Shown here one piece after another: positions 50,634 through 59,178 of a stretch of DNA of 64,000 bases (within the stretch, counting starts at the first letter, position 1; every line of letters begins with the position of its first letter). This DNA is from Cellulomonas sp. S1-8 (lineage in GTDB: Bacteria; Actinomycetota; Actinomycetes; Actinomycetales; Cellulomonadaceae): positions 2,666,001-2,730,000 of the forward strand of contig NZ_CP110806.1 of assembly GCF_026184235.1 (NCBI RefSeq). Direction: 5' to 3'. A model generated the notes under the pieces. The model saw nothing but the letters and a program-made list of their open reading frames with translations, made no database searches and had not been told where the DNA came from. The position numbers and the translations under genes are program-made.

Positions 50634-51578
50634 GTGACCATGATCCTGCTGCCCGCGTCCGTCGACGGCGCGCCGTCACTCCCCCGGGGTGTCACGGCCG
50701 TCCGCTACGACGTGACGGCGCCTCCCCCGCCCGAGTCCCGCGGGGCCGACGCGATCGTCGTGTGGGGCAACCCGTCGGACCGGCTCGCCGAGCTCGCGGC
50801 GGCCGCCCCGGCGGTGCGCTGGGTGCAGACGCTCGCCGCGGGGCCGGACGCCGTGCTCGCCGCCGGGTTCGCCCCCGACGTCGTCGTGACCAACGGCCGC
50901 GGGCTGCACGACCACACGGTCAGCGAGCACGTCCTCGCGCTGACCCTGGCCTGCGTGCGGCGCGTGCCCGACCTCGTGCGCGCGCAGGCGCAGCACCGGT
51001 GGGCCGGCGACCTGGGGGGCCTGCAGCCGCTGCACCCGCCGGGCCAGGTGCGCACGCTGCTCGGGGCGCACGTCACGGTGTGGGGCTTCGGCTCGATCGC
51101 CGCGCGGCTCGCGCCCCTGCTCGCGGGTCTGGGCGCGCACGTGACGGGCGTCGCGACGACAGCGGGCGAGCGGCACGGCTTCCCCGTCGTCACGCCCGCC
51201 GACCTGACGGAGGTTCTGCCGCGGACGGACGTGCTCATCGGGCTGTTGCCGGCGGGGGAAGGCACCCGGCACGCGATCGACGCCCGCGTGGTGGACCTGC
51301 TCCCGCCGCGCGCGTGGGTGGTCAACGCGGGACGCGGGTCGACGCTCGACGAGGACGCGCTGCTCGCCGCCGTGCGGGCGGGCGGGATCGCCGGCGCGGC
51401 CCTCGACGTGTTCGCCACCGAGCCCCTGCCCGCGTCGTCGCCGCTGTGGGACGAGCCCCGGGTGCTCGTGAGCCCGCACGCCGCGGGGGGCCGACCGGTG
51501 GGCTGGCAGGACCTGGTGGCGGACAACGTCGCCCGGTTGGTCGCCGGGGCCACCCTGCGCAACGTCGTGGCCCGCTGA
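50634..51578 (+). CDS. D-isomer-specific 2-hydroxyacid dehydrogenase
   Basis: A 314-residue NAD(P)-dependent dehydrogenase. The Rossmann motif is WGFGSIAARLAPLLAGLGAH and the catalytic triad residues are Arg in VVNAGRGST, Glu in FATEPLPASS and His in SPHAAGG. The substrate is not predictable; phosphoglycerate-type length and motifs are absent, so it is not SerA. GTG 50634 or ATG 50640 may start it; both lie only about 20 bases from the divergent regulator start. Confidence 0.9.
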   Translation: MTMILLPASVDGAPSLPRGVTAVRYDVTAPPPPESRGADAIVVWGNPSDRLAELAAAAPAVRWVQTLAAGPDAVLAAGFAPDVVVTNGRGLHDHTVSEHVLALTLACVRRVPDLVRAQAQHRWAGDLGGLQPLHPPGQVRTLLGAHVTVWGFGSIAARLAPLLAGLGAHVTGVATTAGERHGFPVVTPADLTEVLPRTDVLIGLLPAGEGTRHAIDARVVDLLPPRAWVVNAGRGSTLDEDALLAAVRAGGIAGAALDVFATEPLPASSPLWDEPRVLVSPHAAGGRPVGWQDLVADNVARLVAGATLRNVVAR

Positions 51579-51601
51579 CGGGACCGACCGCGCGCGGCGT
51601 G

Positions 51602-52546
51602 TCAGGGGCGCCGGGCTCGGGGGCGCGGCTGGCAGCGCGGGCAGGTGGACGACGACCGGTTCGCGAACGCGTCGCGCCGCACGAGGGTGCCGCAGCGCGG
51701 GCACGGCCGGCCCTCCTGCCCGTACACCGCGAGCGACCGGTCGAAGTACCCCGACGCCCCGTTGACGTTGACATACAGCGCGTCGAAGCTCGTCCCGCCC
51801 TGGGCGAGCGCCTCGGTCATCACCTCGGCCGCGGCGTCGAGCACCCGCGTCACCTCGGTGCGGCGCAACGTCGCCGTGGGACGCGCGCCGTGCAGCCGGG
51901 CCCGCCACAGCGCCTCGTCGGCGTAGATGTTGCCCACACCCGACACGAGCGTCTGGTCGAGCAGCGCCCGCTTGACCTCGGTCCGCCGCGCACGGACGGC
52001 CTCGACGAGCGCAGCGCGGTCCAGCGCGGGGTCCAGCAGGTCGCGCGCGATGTGCGCGACGGGCACCGGGACCACGGGCCGGGGCGAGCCGAGCCCGCCC
52101 GCCGCGCAGTCCGACGTCGCGACGAGGTCGGGGACGGACAGGTGGCCGAAGGTGCGCTGGTCGACGAAGTCGAGCGCCGAGCCGTCGTCGAGCGCGAGCC
52201 GGACGCGCAGGTGCGGGTGCTCGACCCAGCCCGCGGGACCGGGAGCGGCGGCCGCACCGGGCGCCTGCGGCCCGCGGACCAGGAGCTGCCCGCTCATGCC
52301 GAGGTGCGCCAGGAGGGCGTCGTCGCCGCGTCCCGGCCCCTCGTCGAGGAGGAACCACAGGAACTTGCCGCGGCGCACCGCCGCCTCCAGCCGCCGGCCC
52401 GTGAGGCGTGCGGCGAGGTCCAGGGGTCCGGCCTCGTGGCGGCGGACCGAGTAGTCGCGGCGCACCTCGACGGCCGTGACGGTGCGGCCCAGCACGTGTC
52501 GCGCGAGGCCGTCACGGACGGTCTCGACCTCGGGCAGCTCGGGCAC
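51602..52546 (-). CDS. mutM: Formamidopyrimidine-DNA glycosylase
   Basis: Removes oxidised purines such as 8-oxoguanine from DNA. The 314 residues start with the catalytic PELPEVETV (Pro2 nucleophile, Glu3), contain [39 protein letters not shown] (helix-two-turn-helix) and end in the zinc finger [10 protein letters not shown]...CPRC. It starts three bases after the rnc stop, as in mycobacteria and many relatives. Confidence 0.97.
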   Translation of the reverse strand: MPELPEVETVRDGLARHVLGRTVTAVEVRRDYSVRRHEAGPLDLAARLTGRRLEAAVRRGKFLWFLLDEGPGRGDDALLAHLGMSGQLLVRGPQAPGAAAAPGPAGWVEHPHLRVRLALDDGSALDFVDQRTFGHLSVPDLVATSDCAAGGLGSPRPVVPVPVAHIARDLLDPALDRAALVEAVRARRTEVKRALLDQTLVSGVGNIYADEALWRARLHGARPTATLRRTEVTRVLDAAAEVMTEALAQGGTSFDALYVNVNGASGYFDRSLAVYGQEGRPCPRCGTLVRRDAFANRSSSTCPRCQPRPRARRP

Positions 52547-52549
52547 GCG

Positions 52550-53302
52550 TCAGCGCACGTCGGCGACGGGGGCCGCGGCGAGCGCCGGGACCTCGTCCGT
52601 CGTGCCGTCCTGCGCCTCGCGCAGGGCGCGCAGCACCTCCCACGCCGCCGACGCGGCCTCCTGCTCGGCGATCTTCTTCGCCGACCCGACGCCGCTGCCG
52701 CGGACCTCGCCGCCGACGACGGCGTGCGCCGTGAACGTCCTGGCGTGGTCGGGGCCCTCACCGGTGACGTCGTAGGAGGGTGCACCGAGGCCGAGGGCCG
52801 CCGACAGCTCCTGCAACGAAGTCTTCCAGTCGAGGCCCGCACCGAGGTCGGCGGCGGCGGCGAGCGTCGGGCTGACCAGACGGTCGACGAGGACTCGGGA
52901 CGTCTCCAGGCCGTGCGAGAGGTAGACCGCACCGAAGATCGCCTCGAGCGTGTCGGACAGGATCGAGTCCTTGTCCTTGCCGCCGGTCGCGAGCTCACCC
53001 TTGCCGAGCAGCACGTACGCGCCGAGGTCGAGCGTGCGCGCGACCTGCGCCAGGGCACGCTGCGACACCGTGGCGGCGCGCATCTTGGCGAGGTCGCCCT
53101 CCGAGTGCCCCGGGTGGGTGCGGTACAGGTGCTCGGTGACGACGAGCCCCAGCACCGTGTCGCCGAGGAACTCCAGCCGCTCGTTCGTCGGGATGCCGCC
53201 CGCCTCGTGGGCGAACGACCGGTGCGTCAGGGCCAGCACGAAGAGCTCGGGGTCCAGGTGGACCCCGAGCTTCTCCAGGAGCGACTGCGCTGCCGTGCTC
53301 AC
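52550..53302 (-). CDS. rnc: Ribonuclease III
   Basis: Cuts double-stranded RNA in rRNA and mRNA processing. The 250 residues contain the signature [16 protein letters not shown] with Glu and Asp metal ligands, [12 protein letters not shown] with the second acidic pair, and a C-terminal dsRNA-binding domain (about 155-225, [20 protein letters not shown]). A 25-residue tail is variable. GTG 53300-53302 starts it, 45 bases after rpmF. Confidence 0.97.
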   Translation of the reverse strand: MSTAAQSLLEKLGVHLDPELFVLALTHRSFAHEAGGIPTNERLEFLGDTVLGLVVTEHLYRTHPGHSEGDLAKMRAATVSQRALAQVARTLDLGAYVLLGKGELATGGKDKDSILSDTLEAIFGAVYLSHGLETSRVLVDRLVSPTLAAAADLGAGLDWKTSLQELSAALGLGAPSYDVTGEGPDHARTFTAHAVVGGEVRGSGVGSAKKIAEQEAASAAWEVLRALREAQDGTTDEVPALAAAPVADVR

Positions 53303-53347
53303 GCGACGTCGGTGTCGACGGGTGTGCCGGTCATCAGGCCGCGAAGG

Positions 53348-53545
53348 TCAGACGGCCTCGTGCTCGCTGCGCACGGCCTCGGCGTAGCTGCGGCCCTTGT
53401 AGGTGCCGCACGTCGGGCACGCCACGTGCGGGCGCATGTGCGACTTGCACTGGGGGCAGGTGGTGAGCGTCGTGGCAGTGGTCTTCCACTGCGACCGACG
53501 CGCACGGGTGTTGCTGCGCGACATCTTGCGCTTCGGAACCGCCAC
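53348..53545 (-). CDS. rpmF: Ribosomal protein L32 (bL32)
   Basis: A 65-residue L32 starting AVPKRKMSRSNTRARRSQW and carrying two CxxC pairs, CPQCKSHMRPHVACPTCG, a complete zinc ribbon. This is the zinc-binding form, as opposed to Cys-less paralogues used under zinc starvation. It lies two bases after the yceD stop. Confidence 0.99.
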   Translation of the reverse strand: MAVPKRKMSRSNTRARRSQWKTTATTLTTCPQCKSHMRPHVACPTCGTYKGRSYAEAVRSEHEAV

Positions 53546-53547
53546 GG

Positions 53548-54126
53548 TCAGCTCTCTCTCTTCTCGTCGTCAGGGCCCTGCAGGCTGCCGAGGGCGGCCC
53601 ACCGGGGGTCCAGCAGTTCGTGCGTGTGGTCCGGGTCGTCCGCGAGCCGCGCGCCGCACTCCGAGCACAGGCCCGGGCAGTCCGGCCGGCACAGGGGCCG
53701 GAACGGCAGCGCGGGCACGACCGCGTCCCGCAGCGCGGGCTCGAGGTCGACCAGGTCGCCGTCCAGCTCGCGCACGTCCTCGTCCTCGTCGTCCCCGTTG
53801 CTCGCCGCGGCGTCGGCCTTCTCAGGGTAGACGTACAGCTCCTGCACCGTGGCGTCGACAGTCTCGACGACCCGGTCCAGGCACCGCACGCACTCCCCGA
53901 CGGCTTCGCCGTGGATCGCACCGGAGACCAGGACCCCCTCCATGACCGCCTCGAGCCGCAGATCCAGCTCGAGGTCGCTCCCGGCGGGGATGCCGATCAT
54001 GCCACTGCCGAGCTCGTCGGGTGCCGCGACCGTCCGCTGCACCAACCGCATCGATCCCGGACGTCGGCCGAGCTCGTGTGTCTCGAGCACGTACGGCGAG
54101 CGGGGATCGAGACGGGATGGGCGCAC
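53548..54126 (-). CDS. YceD/DUF177 protein
   Basis: A 192-residue member of the YceD family, always linked with rpmF and implicated in 23S rRNA or large-subunit maturation. It has VSGAIHGEAVGECVRCLDRV and the C-terminal cysteine block CRPDCPGLCSECGARL typical of actinobacterial versions, with an acidic joint between them. The GTG start at 54124-54126 follows GAGGGGACC. It is the first gene of the yceD-rpmF-rnc-mutM run. Confidence 0.94.
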   Translation of the reverse strand: MRPSRLDPRSPYVLETHELGRRPGSMRLVQRTVAAPDELGSGMIGIPAGSDLELDLRLEAVMEGVLVSGAIHGEAVGECVRCLDRVVETVDATVQELYVYPEKADAAASNGDDEDEDVRELDGDLVDLEPALRDAVVPALPFRPLCRPDCPGLCSECGARLADDPDHTHELLDPRWAALGSLQGPDDEKRES

Positions 54127-54271
54127 GGTCCGGTCCCCTCGTTCCAGGTGGCACCGCGCGCGGGCGCGCGGTACGTCTACGGCGATAGCAAATTACGGCG
54201 GTGACGGCTCGGTCACGCCATGACCGGCAGGACCAACCGAGAACTCTACGGTACGGCGAGCCGCCGCCCAA

Positions 54272-54283
54272 ACCGGTACCGGT
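54272..54283. promoter_or_regulatory. 12-base perfect palindrome between sepIVA-like gene and yceD
   Basis: ACCGGTACCGGT, a perfect palindrome one base past the stop of the sepIVA-like gene, in the 158-base gap before yceD. A second inverted repeat, GTGAC/GTCAC, lies at 54201-54216 and a TAATTT hexamer just after it on the minus strand (54190-54195), a plausible -10 for yceD. Confidence 0.4.
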
Positions 54284-54284
54284 G

Positions 54285-54785
54285 CTAGCTGCTCTCGCCC
54301 GGGGCGAGCCGCCCCGCGAGCTTCGCGCGTCCGGCCTGCACCTGCGACAGCACCTTGCCGAGGTCGATCTCGAAGTCCGCGAGCCGGCGGTCGCAGTAGT
54401 CGTCGGCGTCGCGGCGCAGCACGACCGCGGTCTCCTGCGCCTCGGCGACGATCGCGGCAGCGCGGGTCTGCGCCGCCGACACGACGCCCTCCTGCTCCAC
54501 GAGCTCCGCCGCCCGGGCGCGCGCCCGGGCCAGGACCGTGTCGGCCTCGGCGCGGGCCGCGGCCCGCGCCGCGTCCGCATCGGCCAGGACCTCGTCCGCC
54601 CGGTACAGCTGGGCGGGCAGGGCCGCGCGCACCTGGTCGACGAGCTCGAGGATCTCCGCACGGTTCACCAGGACCGACGAGGACATGGGCATCGCCCGGG
54701 CCTGCACCACCGCCTGCTCGATCGCGTCGAGCACGCCGCCGACCCCCTCGGTGCGCTCCTCGCCGTCGTCCACGTGCTCCGTCAT
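54285..54785 (-). CDS. SepIVA/DivIVA-like coiled-coil septation protein
   Basis: A 166-residue coiled-coil protein, alanine- and arginine-rich. The start of the coil (AIEQAVVQARAMPMSSSVLV, AEILELVDQVRAALPAQL) and the C-terminal YCDRRLADFEIDLGKVLSQV align in style with mycobacterial SepIVA (Rv2927c), which controls septation and old-pole growth, and the gene position before yceD-rpmF-rnc-mutM is the same. It is about 80 residues shorter than SepIVA in the middle coil. ATG 54783-54785 overlaps the coaD stop by four bases. Confidence 0.85.
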   Translation of the reverse strand: MTEHVDDGEERTEGVGGVLDAIEQAVVQARAMPMSSSVLVNRAEILELVDQVRAALPAQLYRADEVLADADAARAAARAEADTVLARARARAAELVEQEGVVSAAQTRAAAIVAEAQETAVVLRRDADDYCDRRLADFEIDLGKVLSQVQAGRAKLAGRLAPGESS

Positions 54786-55288
54786 CGTCCGTCCTCTCCC
54801 CCGCCGCCCGCCGTGGGCGCCAACGCGTCGAGCACCGCCGCGGCCACCGCGGGGGTCACCATGTCGTCGATCCGACCGCCGTGCCGGGCCACGTCCTTGA
54901 CCAGCGACGACGCGATGTGCGCGAGACCCGGGTCGCCGACGACGAAGACCGTCTCGACACCCGACAGGTGCCGGTTCATCAGGGCCATCGCCAGCTCGGC
55001 GTCGAGGTCCGCACCGCTGCGCAGGCCCTTGACCACGGCGCACGCACCGAGGTCGCGCACCAGGTCCACCAGCAGCCCGTCGGTCGTCACGACCCGCACG
55101 CCGTCCATCCCGGCGAGCGCGTCGGCCGCGAGCCGGACCCGCTCGGCCGGCGGCAGCAGGGTGCGCTTGGACGAGTTGTGCGCGACGGCGACGACGACCT
55201 GGTCGAACATCGACCGGGCCCGCCGCACGACGTCGACGTGGCCGAGCGTCATCGGGTCGAAGGACCCGGGGCAGACCGCGATGCTCAC
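54782..55288 (-). CDS. coaD: Phosphopantetheine adenylyltransferase
   Basis: Fourth step of coenzyme A synthesis. The 168 residues have PGSFDPMTLGHVDVVRRA (TxGH motif), HNSSKRTLLPPAERV, VKGLRSGADLDAELAMALMN and the closing AHIASSLVKDVARHGG, all characteristic. GTG 55286-55288 (VSIAVCPGSFDP) is preferred; a TTG three codons upstream is possible. It overlaps the sepIVA-like gene. Confidence 0.96.
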   Translation of the reverse strand: MSIAVCPGSFDPMTLGHVDVVRRARSMFDQVVVAVAHNSSKRTLLPPAERVRLAADALAGMDGVRVVTTDGLLVDLVRDLGACAVVKGLRSGADLDAELAMALMNRHLSGVETVFVVGDPGLAHIASSLVKDVARHGGRIDDMVTPAVAAAVLDALAPTAGGGGEDGR

Positions 55289-55337
55289 GGACGCCAACCT
55301 ACGTCACACGCCCCTGACGGTCCTGGTGGCGGCCCGG

Positions 55338-55343
55338 TACCGT
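55338..55343 (+). promoter_or_regulatory. -10 hexamer of the GNAT gene, leaderless type
   Basis: TACCGT followed by six bases and ATG 55350, in the 61-base gap to the divergent coaD. Confidence 0.5.
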
Positions 55344-55349
55344 GCCGCG

Positions 55350-56021
55350 ATGACGACGATCCGGCCCGCGCGGCCCGCGGACCTGCCGCGCCTGCGGACC
55401 GTGTGCGCCCTGGCCTACGACGACAACCCGCTGATGCGCTGGGTGCTGCCCGACGACGCGCTGCGCGTGGCGGCGTGCGCCGCGTGGCTCGGGCCCTCCC
55501 TCGAGCGCTACGTCGCGGCGGGGCACGTCGACGTCCTGACGGCCGACGACGAGGTCGTCGCGGTCGCGGCGTGGCGCCTGCCGGGGACCGCCGTCGCGAG
55601 CTCCGGTGCAGGCGCAGGCCCCGGTGCAGGCACCGGCGCCGGTGCGCCGCCGCCGCCGCGACCGGCCGCCGTCCTGGGCGCGCTCGTCGGCGACGAGCGC
55701 GCCACGCAGGTGCTGGGCGCGCTCGCCGGATCGACGGCGCTGGCCCCGGCGTCCGCAGGCCCCTACCTGAACTACCTCGCCGTCCTGCCCACGCAGCAGG
55801 GACGCGGGAGCGGCGGGCGGCTGCTGCGCCACGGCCTCGAGACGCTGGCAGGCGTGGTCGGCACGCCCTGGCTGGCGACGACGGACCCGCGCAACGTGCC
55901 GTTCTACGAGCGGCACGGCTTCACGACGGCCGGCACGCACCGCCTGGGGGACGACGGGCCGCGCCTGGCCGTGCTGCACCTGGACGCGGGCGGCACGCCG
56001 CGGGGACCGTCCGGGGCCTGA
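55350..56021 (+). CDS. GNAT-family N-acetyltransferase
   Basis: A 223-residue acetyltransferase. The acetyl-CoA-binding motif A is YLNYLAVLPTQQGRGSGGRL, followed by TPWLATTDPRNVPFYERHGF (motif B). A glycine/alanine repeat (SSGAGAGPGAGTGAGAPPPP) lies in the middle as a likely flexible loop. The acceptor substrate is unknown. It is a single gene, divergent from coaD and convergent with the DUF899 gene. Confidence 0.9.
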   Translation: MTTIRPARPADLPRLRTVCALAYDDNPLMRWVLPDDALRVAACAAWLGPSLERYVAAGHVDVLTADDEVVAVAAWRLPGTAVASSGAGAGPGAGTGAGAPPPPRPAAVLGALVGDERATQVLGALAGSTALAPASAGPYLNYLAVLPTQQGRGSGGRLLRHGLETLAGVVGTPWLATTDPRNVPFYERHGFTTAGTHRLGDDGPRLAVLHLDAGGTPRGPSGA

Positions 56022-56059
56022 CCGGCGGGCCGTGGGGCGCGGGCCCCGCGGTCGCGGTG

Positions 56060-56842
56060 TCAGTGGTGGTGGCCGTGGCGACCCAGGGTCTCCACCGGGC
56101 CGGCACCCGGGCGGGTCCACTGCGGGGCCGGACGGCTCGTCGGGCCCCAGCCGGCCTGCCCCGCGGCGTCGGAGCGCCAGTACCAGCACGCCTCACGCCC
56201 CTGCGGCCAGCCGTCCGGGACGTCCTGCCAGGCCTCGCCGCGGCCGTAGGGCGTCATGTCGAGCAGCGCGAACGACCCGTCCGGGCCCTCGGTGCCGCGC
56301 CCCGTCGTCTCGTAGGTGAGGAAGACCCGGTCACCGACGCGCAGGAAGACGCGGAACCACCCCATGTCGCCGCCGATCGGGGCGGGCGCGTCGCGCACCG
56401 AGAACCACGGCTGGGCGTAGCCCATGAACGCGACGAACGGCTCGACCTCCTCCCACGGCCCGGTCGTGAGGATCGCGAACGACACCCCGCGGGCGTGCAG
56501 GTAGACGGCGTCCTTGAGCTGCCAGGCGGTCATCGTGCAGCCCTCGCACTGGCCCTGGTGCGGGGCGCCGTCGTGCCACATGTGCTGGTAGACGACGAGC
56601 TCGTCCCGGCCCTCGAAGAGGTCGAGGAACGGGACGGGTCCGCCGGGACCGACCACGTCGACCGTGCCGTCGATCTCGACCATCGGCAGGCGACGCCGGG
56701 CCGCGGCGATCGCGTCACCTGCGCGCGTGTGCGCCTTCTCCTGCAGGAGGAGCTCGTCCCGCGCGGCCCGCCAGGTGGCGAGGTCGACGACGGGCGGGCG
56801 ACCGGGAGACGGGGTGGCCAGGTGGTCGGGGGTGGTCGTCAT
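56060..56842 (-). CDS. DUF899 thioredoxin-like protein
   Basis: A 260-residue DUF899 protein, a thioredoxin-fold family of unknown reaction. The cysteine pair is CEGCTM after HMWHDGAPHQGQ, and the family block FLTYETTGRGTEGPDGSFAL follows. The C-terminus ends GRHGHHH, a possible metal-binding tail. GGAGG five bases before the ATG supports the start. It is transcribed alone. Confidence 0.9.
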   Translation of the reverse strand: MTTTPDHLATPSPGRPPVVDLATWRAARDELLLQEKAHTRAGDAIAAARRRLPMVEIDGTVDVVGPGGPVPFLDLFEGRDELVVYQHMWHDGAPHQGQCEGCTMTAWQLKDAVYLHARGVSFAILTTGPWEEVEPFVAFMGYAQPWFSVRDAPAPIGGDMGWFRVFLRVGDRVFLTYETTGRGTEGPDGSFALLDMTPYGRGEAWQDVPDGWPQGREACWYWRSDAAGQAGWGPTSRPAPQWTRPGAGPVETLGRHGHHH

Positions 56843-56956
56843 GCTGTCCTCCGGTGGGTGTCGTCCGACGTCGTCGCCGGTCCACCGGGCAGACCTGCGG
56901 GGCGGTCAGAACTCATCGCCGCGGCCGGAGCCGGGCGAGACCTGCCGTGCGTCACC

Positions 56957-57529
56957 TCAGGCGGGATGCTCCGCGAACCACACCTGCGTCTCGCCGTAGC
57001 GGCGGTCGGCGAGCGCGACGAGCGGCGCGGGCCACGTCGGCGCCGACGCACGCGCGGAGCGTTCGACGACCACGACGCCGCCCGGCGCCGTGCACCGGGC
57101 CACGCCCGCCACGGCGGCCGCCAGCGCGTGGTCCTCCAGGTCGTACGGCGGGTCGAGGAGCACGAGGTCGAACGACTCGGCCGCGGCCCCCTCCTGCGGG
57201 GCGACGCGCCCGAGGTACCGGTCCGCGCGGTCCGCGACGACGTCGACGCGATCGGCCAGGCCGAGCGTGCGCGCGTTGCGGCGGCACACCTCGACGGCAC
57301 CCCGCGCGACGTCGACGAGCACCACGTGCGCCGCGCCCCGGCTGACCGCCTCGAGCCCGAGCGCGCCGGAGCCGGCGTAGAGGTCGAGCACGCGGGCTCC
57401 GTCGACGGCGTCGAGGTGCTCGAGCCGGGAGAACAGCGCCTCGCGGACGCGCTCGCTCGTCGGCCGGGTCCCGGACGGCGGCACGGCGAGCGTGCGGCCG
57501 CCCGCGCTGCCGGCGACGATGCGGGTCAC
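56957..57529 (-). CDS. rsmD: 16S rRNA (guanine966-N2)-methyltransferase
   Basis: Methylates G966 of 16S rRNA. A 190-residue class I methyltransferase starting VTRIVAGSAGGRTLAVPPSG with SAM motif VLDLYAGSGALGLEAVSRGA and the catalytic VLLDPPYDLED, which fit RsmD. GTG 57527-57529 overlaps the stop of the ABC permease gene by four bases, so although functionally unrelated they share a transcript. Confidence 0.95.
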   Translation of the reverse strand: MTRIVAGSAGGRTLAVPPSGTRPTSERVREALFSRLEHLDAVDGARVLDLYAGSGALGLEAVSRGAAHVVLVDVARGAVEVCRRNARTLGLADRVDVVADRADRYLGRVAPQEGAAAESFDLVLLDPPYDLEDHALAAAVAGVARCTAPGGVVVVERSARASAPTWPAPLVALADRRYGETQVWFAEHPA

Positions 57530-59178
57530 GCCGCGGCACCCTTGCGCTGGTCCTGCTCCTCGAGCATGCGTTCCATCCAGCCCTTCTCGGCCGTCGACGA
57601 CGCGATCATCACCGCGATCACCGAGAGCACGACCTGCGCGCTCACCATGACCGTGACGACGGTGCCCAGACCGATCGCGATCCACAACGGCAGCAGGCAG
57701 AAGGCCACCAGGTCGGGCCCCCGCGCGATGACCTGCAGGACGCCGGTCGGCAGCGCCCCGGCCGGGGTCGCGACCAGCGGCTTGTCCCAGCGGGGTGCCG
57801 GGCGGTAGGCGGCGCGGACGGCCGCCGCGGCCCACACGGGCGTGGTCACGACGGCCAGCACGACCCAGTCGGGGGTCGACCCCGCCCACCGGCCGACCGC
57901 GGCGAGCGCCACCACCGACCACCCGAGCATGACGATCCCGGGCACGACCATCCGCAGGCGTCGGACCGTGCGGTCGTCGAGGGGCAGCAGCCGGTCGACG
58001 ACCGGCGCCATCTCGGCCCACCGCGCGCCCTCGGCGCTCGCGCTGGACGCCATCCACCCGCCCAGCAGCACCGCGACGAGCACGCCGACCGTGCTCGCGA
58101 GCTGCGGCACGACCGTCGCCAGCACCGGCAGGCCCGTGGCGACGACGATCTGCACGAGGTGGCGCAGGGACCGCCGCAGCACGACGAGGTCGGCCGTCAC
58201 GAGCGCCGTCGCGGGGCCGCGGGCCGTGCGCAGCCGCGACGTGCGCCGTCGCGAGGACGGCGCCGTCCCGCCCGTCAGGGCCCGCCCGAGCTCGCGGGAG
58301 TCGAGCGACACGACAGCACCCACCGCCTGCGTCGCGACGGACCCGCCCTCGCGCAGCGTGCGACCCGGCAGCGTGCCCAGGTGCCGGTCGACGACGACCG
58401 CGAGCGCGGCCGCGACGAGGGCGGCGGCCAGGACGGCGACCCACGACGGCGACGGCAGCGTCGTGGGAGTCCGGCCGCTCAGCACGACGACCGCGGCGAG
58501 CAGGGGCGCCGTCACGAGCACCGCGTCGCCGACGAGCGCGGTCCGGCGGCGCGGCACGCCCCGGGTCTGCGCGAGGGCGGCGAGCAGCACGACGACCGCG
58601 GAGGCCGCCGCACCCAGCAGACCCGCACGCAGCAGGTCCGCGCCCGTGCGGGCCAGCAGCCCCGCCTCGAGGACCACGACGACGGCCCCGCCCGCGAGCG
58701 CCGCCAGCACCGGGACGCGCACGGCCGCGGGCCGCAGCAGACCGCGCCGGTCGACGGGCAGCGGCAGCCACCACGCCGCCTGCGCACCCTCGGCGCCGAC
58801 GGGACCGAGGCGACCGGCCGTCGACAGCAGCGCGCCGGTGGCCGCCAGCAGCACGACCGCGACGAGCACGGGCAGGCTGAGCCCGCCCGCGTCCTGGACG
58901 GGGGGTGCGGGCGGCAGGGAGTCGCCGAGCTGCTGGACGATGCCCAGGACGATCAGCACGGAGATGACGACGCTCGTCGCGGCGGTGTACACGTCCGTCA
59001 GCAGCGACCCGATGCCGGCGCCCGCCCGCGCCCGCGCGGCCTGCGCCGTGAAGCGGCGGATCGAGCGCGGTGACGGCACCTCGCCGAGCTCGAAGTCACC
59101 CACGCGCGGGTCGTCGTGGGGATCGTGCGCGTCGGGGTCGTGCGCGTCGTCGGCGCGCGCGTCGTCGACGTCGGTCAC
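57526..59178 (-). CDS. ABC exporter membrane subunit (DUF6297-like)
   Basis: A 550-residue multi-spanning protein with about 12 hydrophobic helices after an acidic, histidine-rich N-terminus (repeats of DAHDP). It resembles actinobacterial DUF6297 permeases of the ABC-2 type. Its start overlaps the stop of the ATPase gene, so the two form one exporter. The cargo is unknown; no immunity, peptide or biosynthetic gene is adjacent. Confidence 0.8.
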   Translation of the reverse strand: MTDVDDARADDAHDPDAHDPHDDPRVGDFELGEVPSPRSIRRFTAQAARARAGAGIGSLLTDVYTAATSVVISVLIVLGIVQQLGDSLPPAPPVQDAGGLSLPVLVAVVLLAATGALLSTAGRLGPVGAEGAQAAWWLPLPVDRRGLLRPAAVRVPVLAALAGGAVVVVLEAGLLARTGADLLRAGLLGAAASAVVVLLAALAQTRGVPRRRTALVGDAVLVTAPLLAAVVVLSGRTPTTLPSPSWVAVLAAALVAAALAVVVDRHLGTLPGRTLREGGSVATQAVGAVVSLDSRELGRALTGGTAPSSRRRTSRLRTARGPATALVTADLVVLRRSLRHLVQIVVATGLPVLATVVPQLASTVGVLVAVLLGGWMASSASAEGARWAEMAPVVDRLLPLDDRTVRRLRMVVPGIVMLGWSVVALAAVGRWAGSTPDWVVLAVVTTPVWAAAAVRAAYRPAPRWDKPLVATPAGALPTGVLQVIARGPDLVAFCLLPLWIAIGLGTVVTVMVSAQVVLSVIAVMIASSTAEKGWMERMLEEQDQRKGAAA

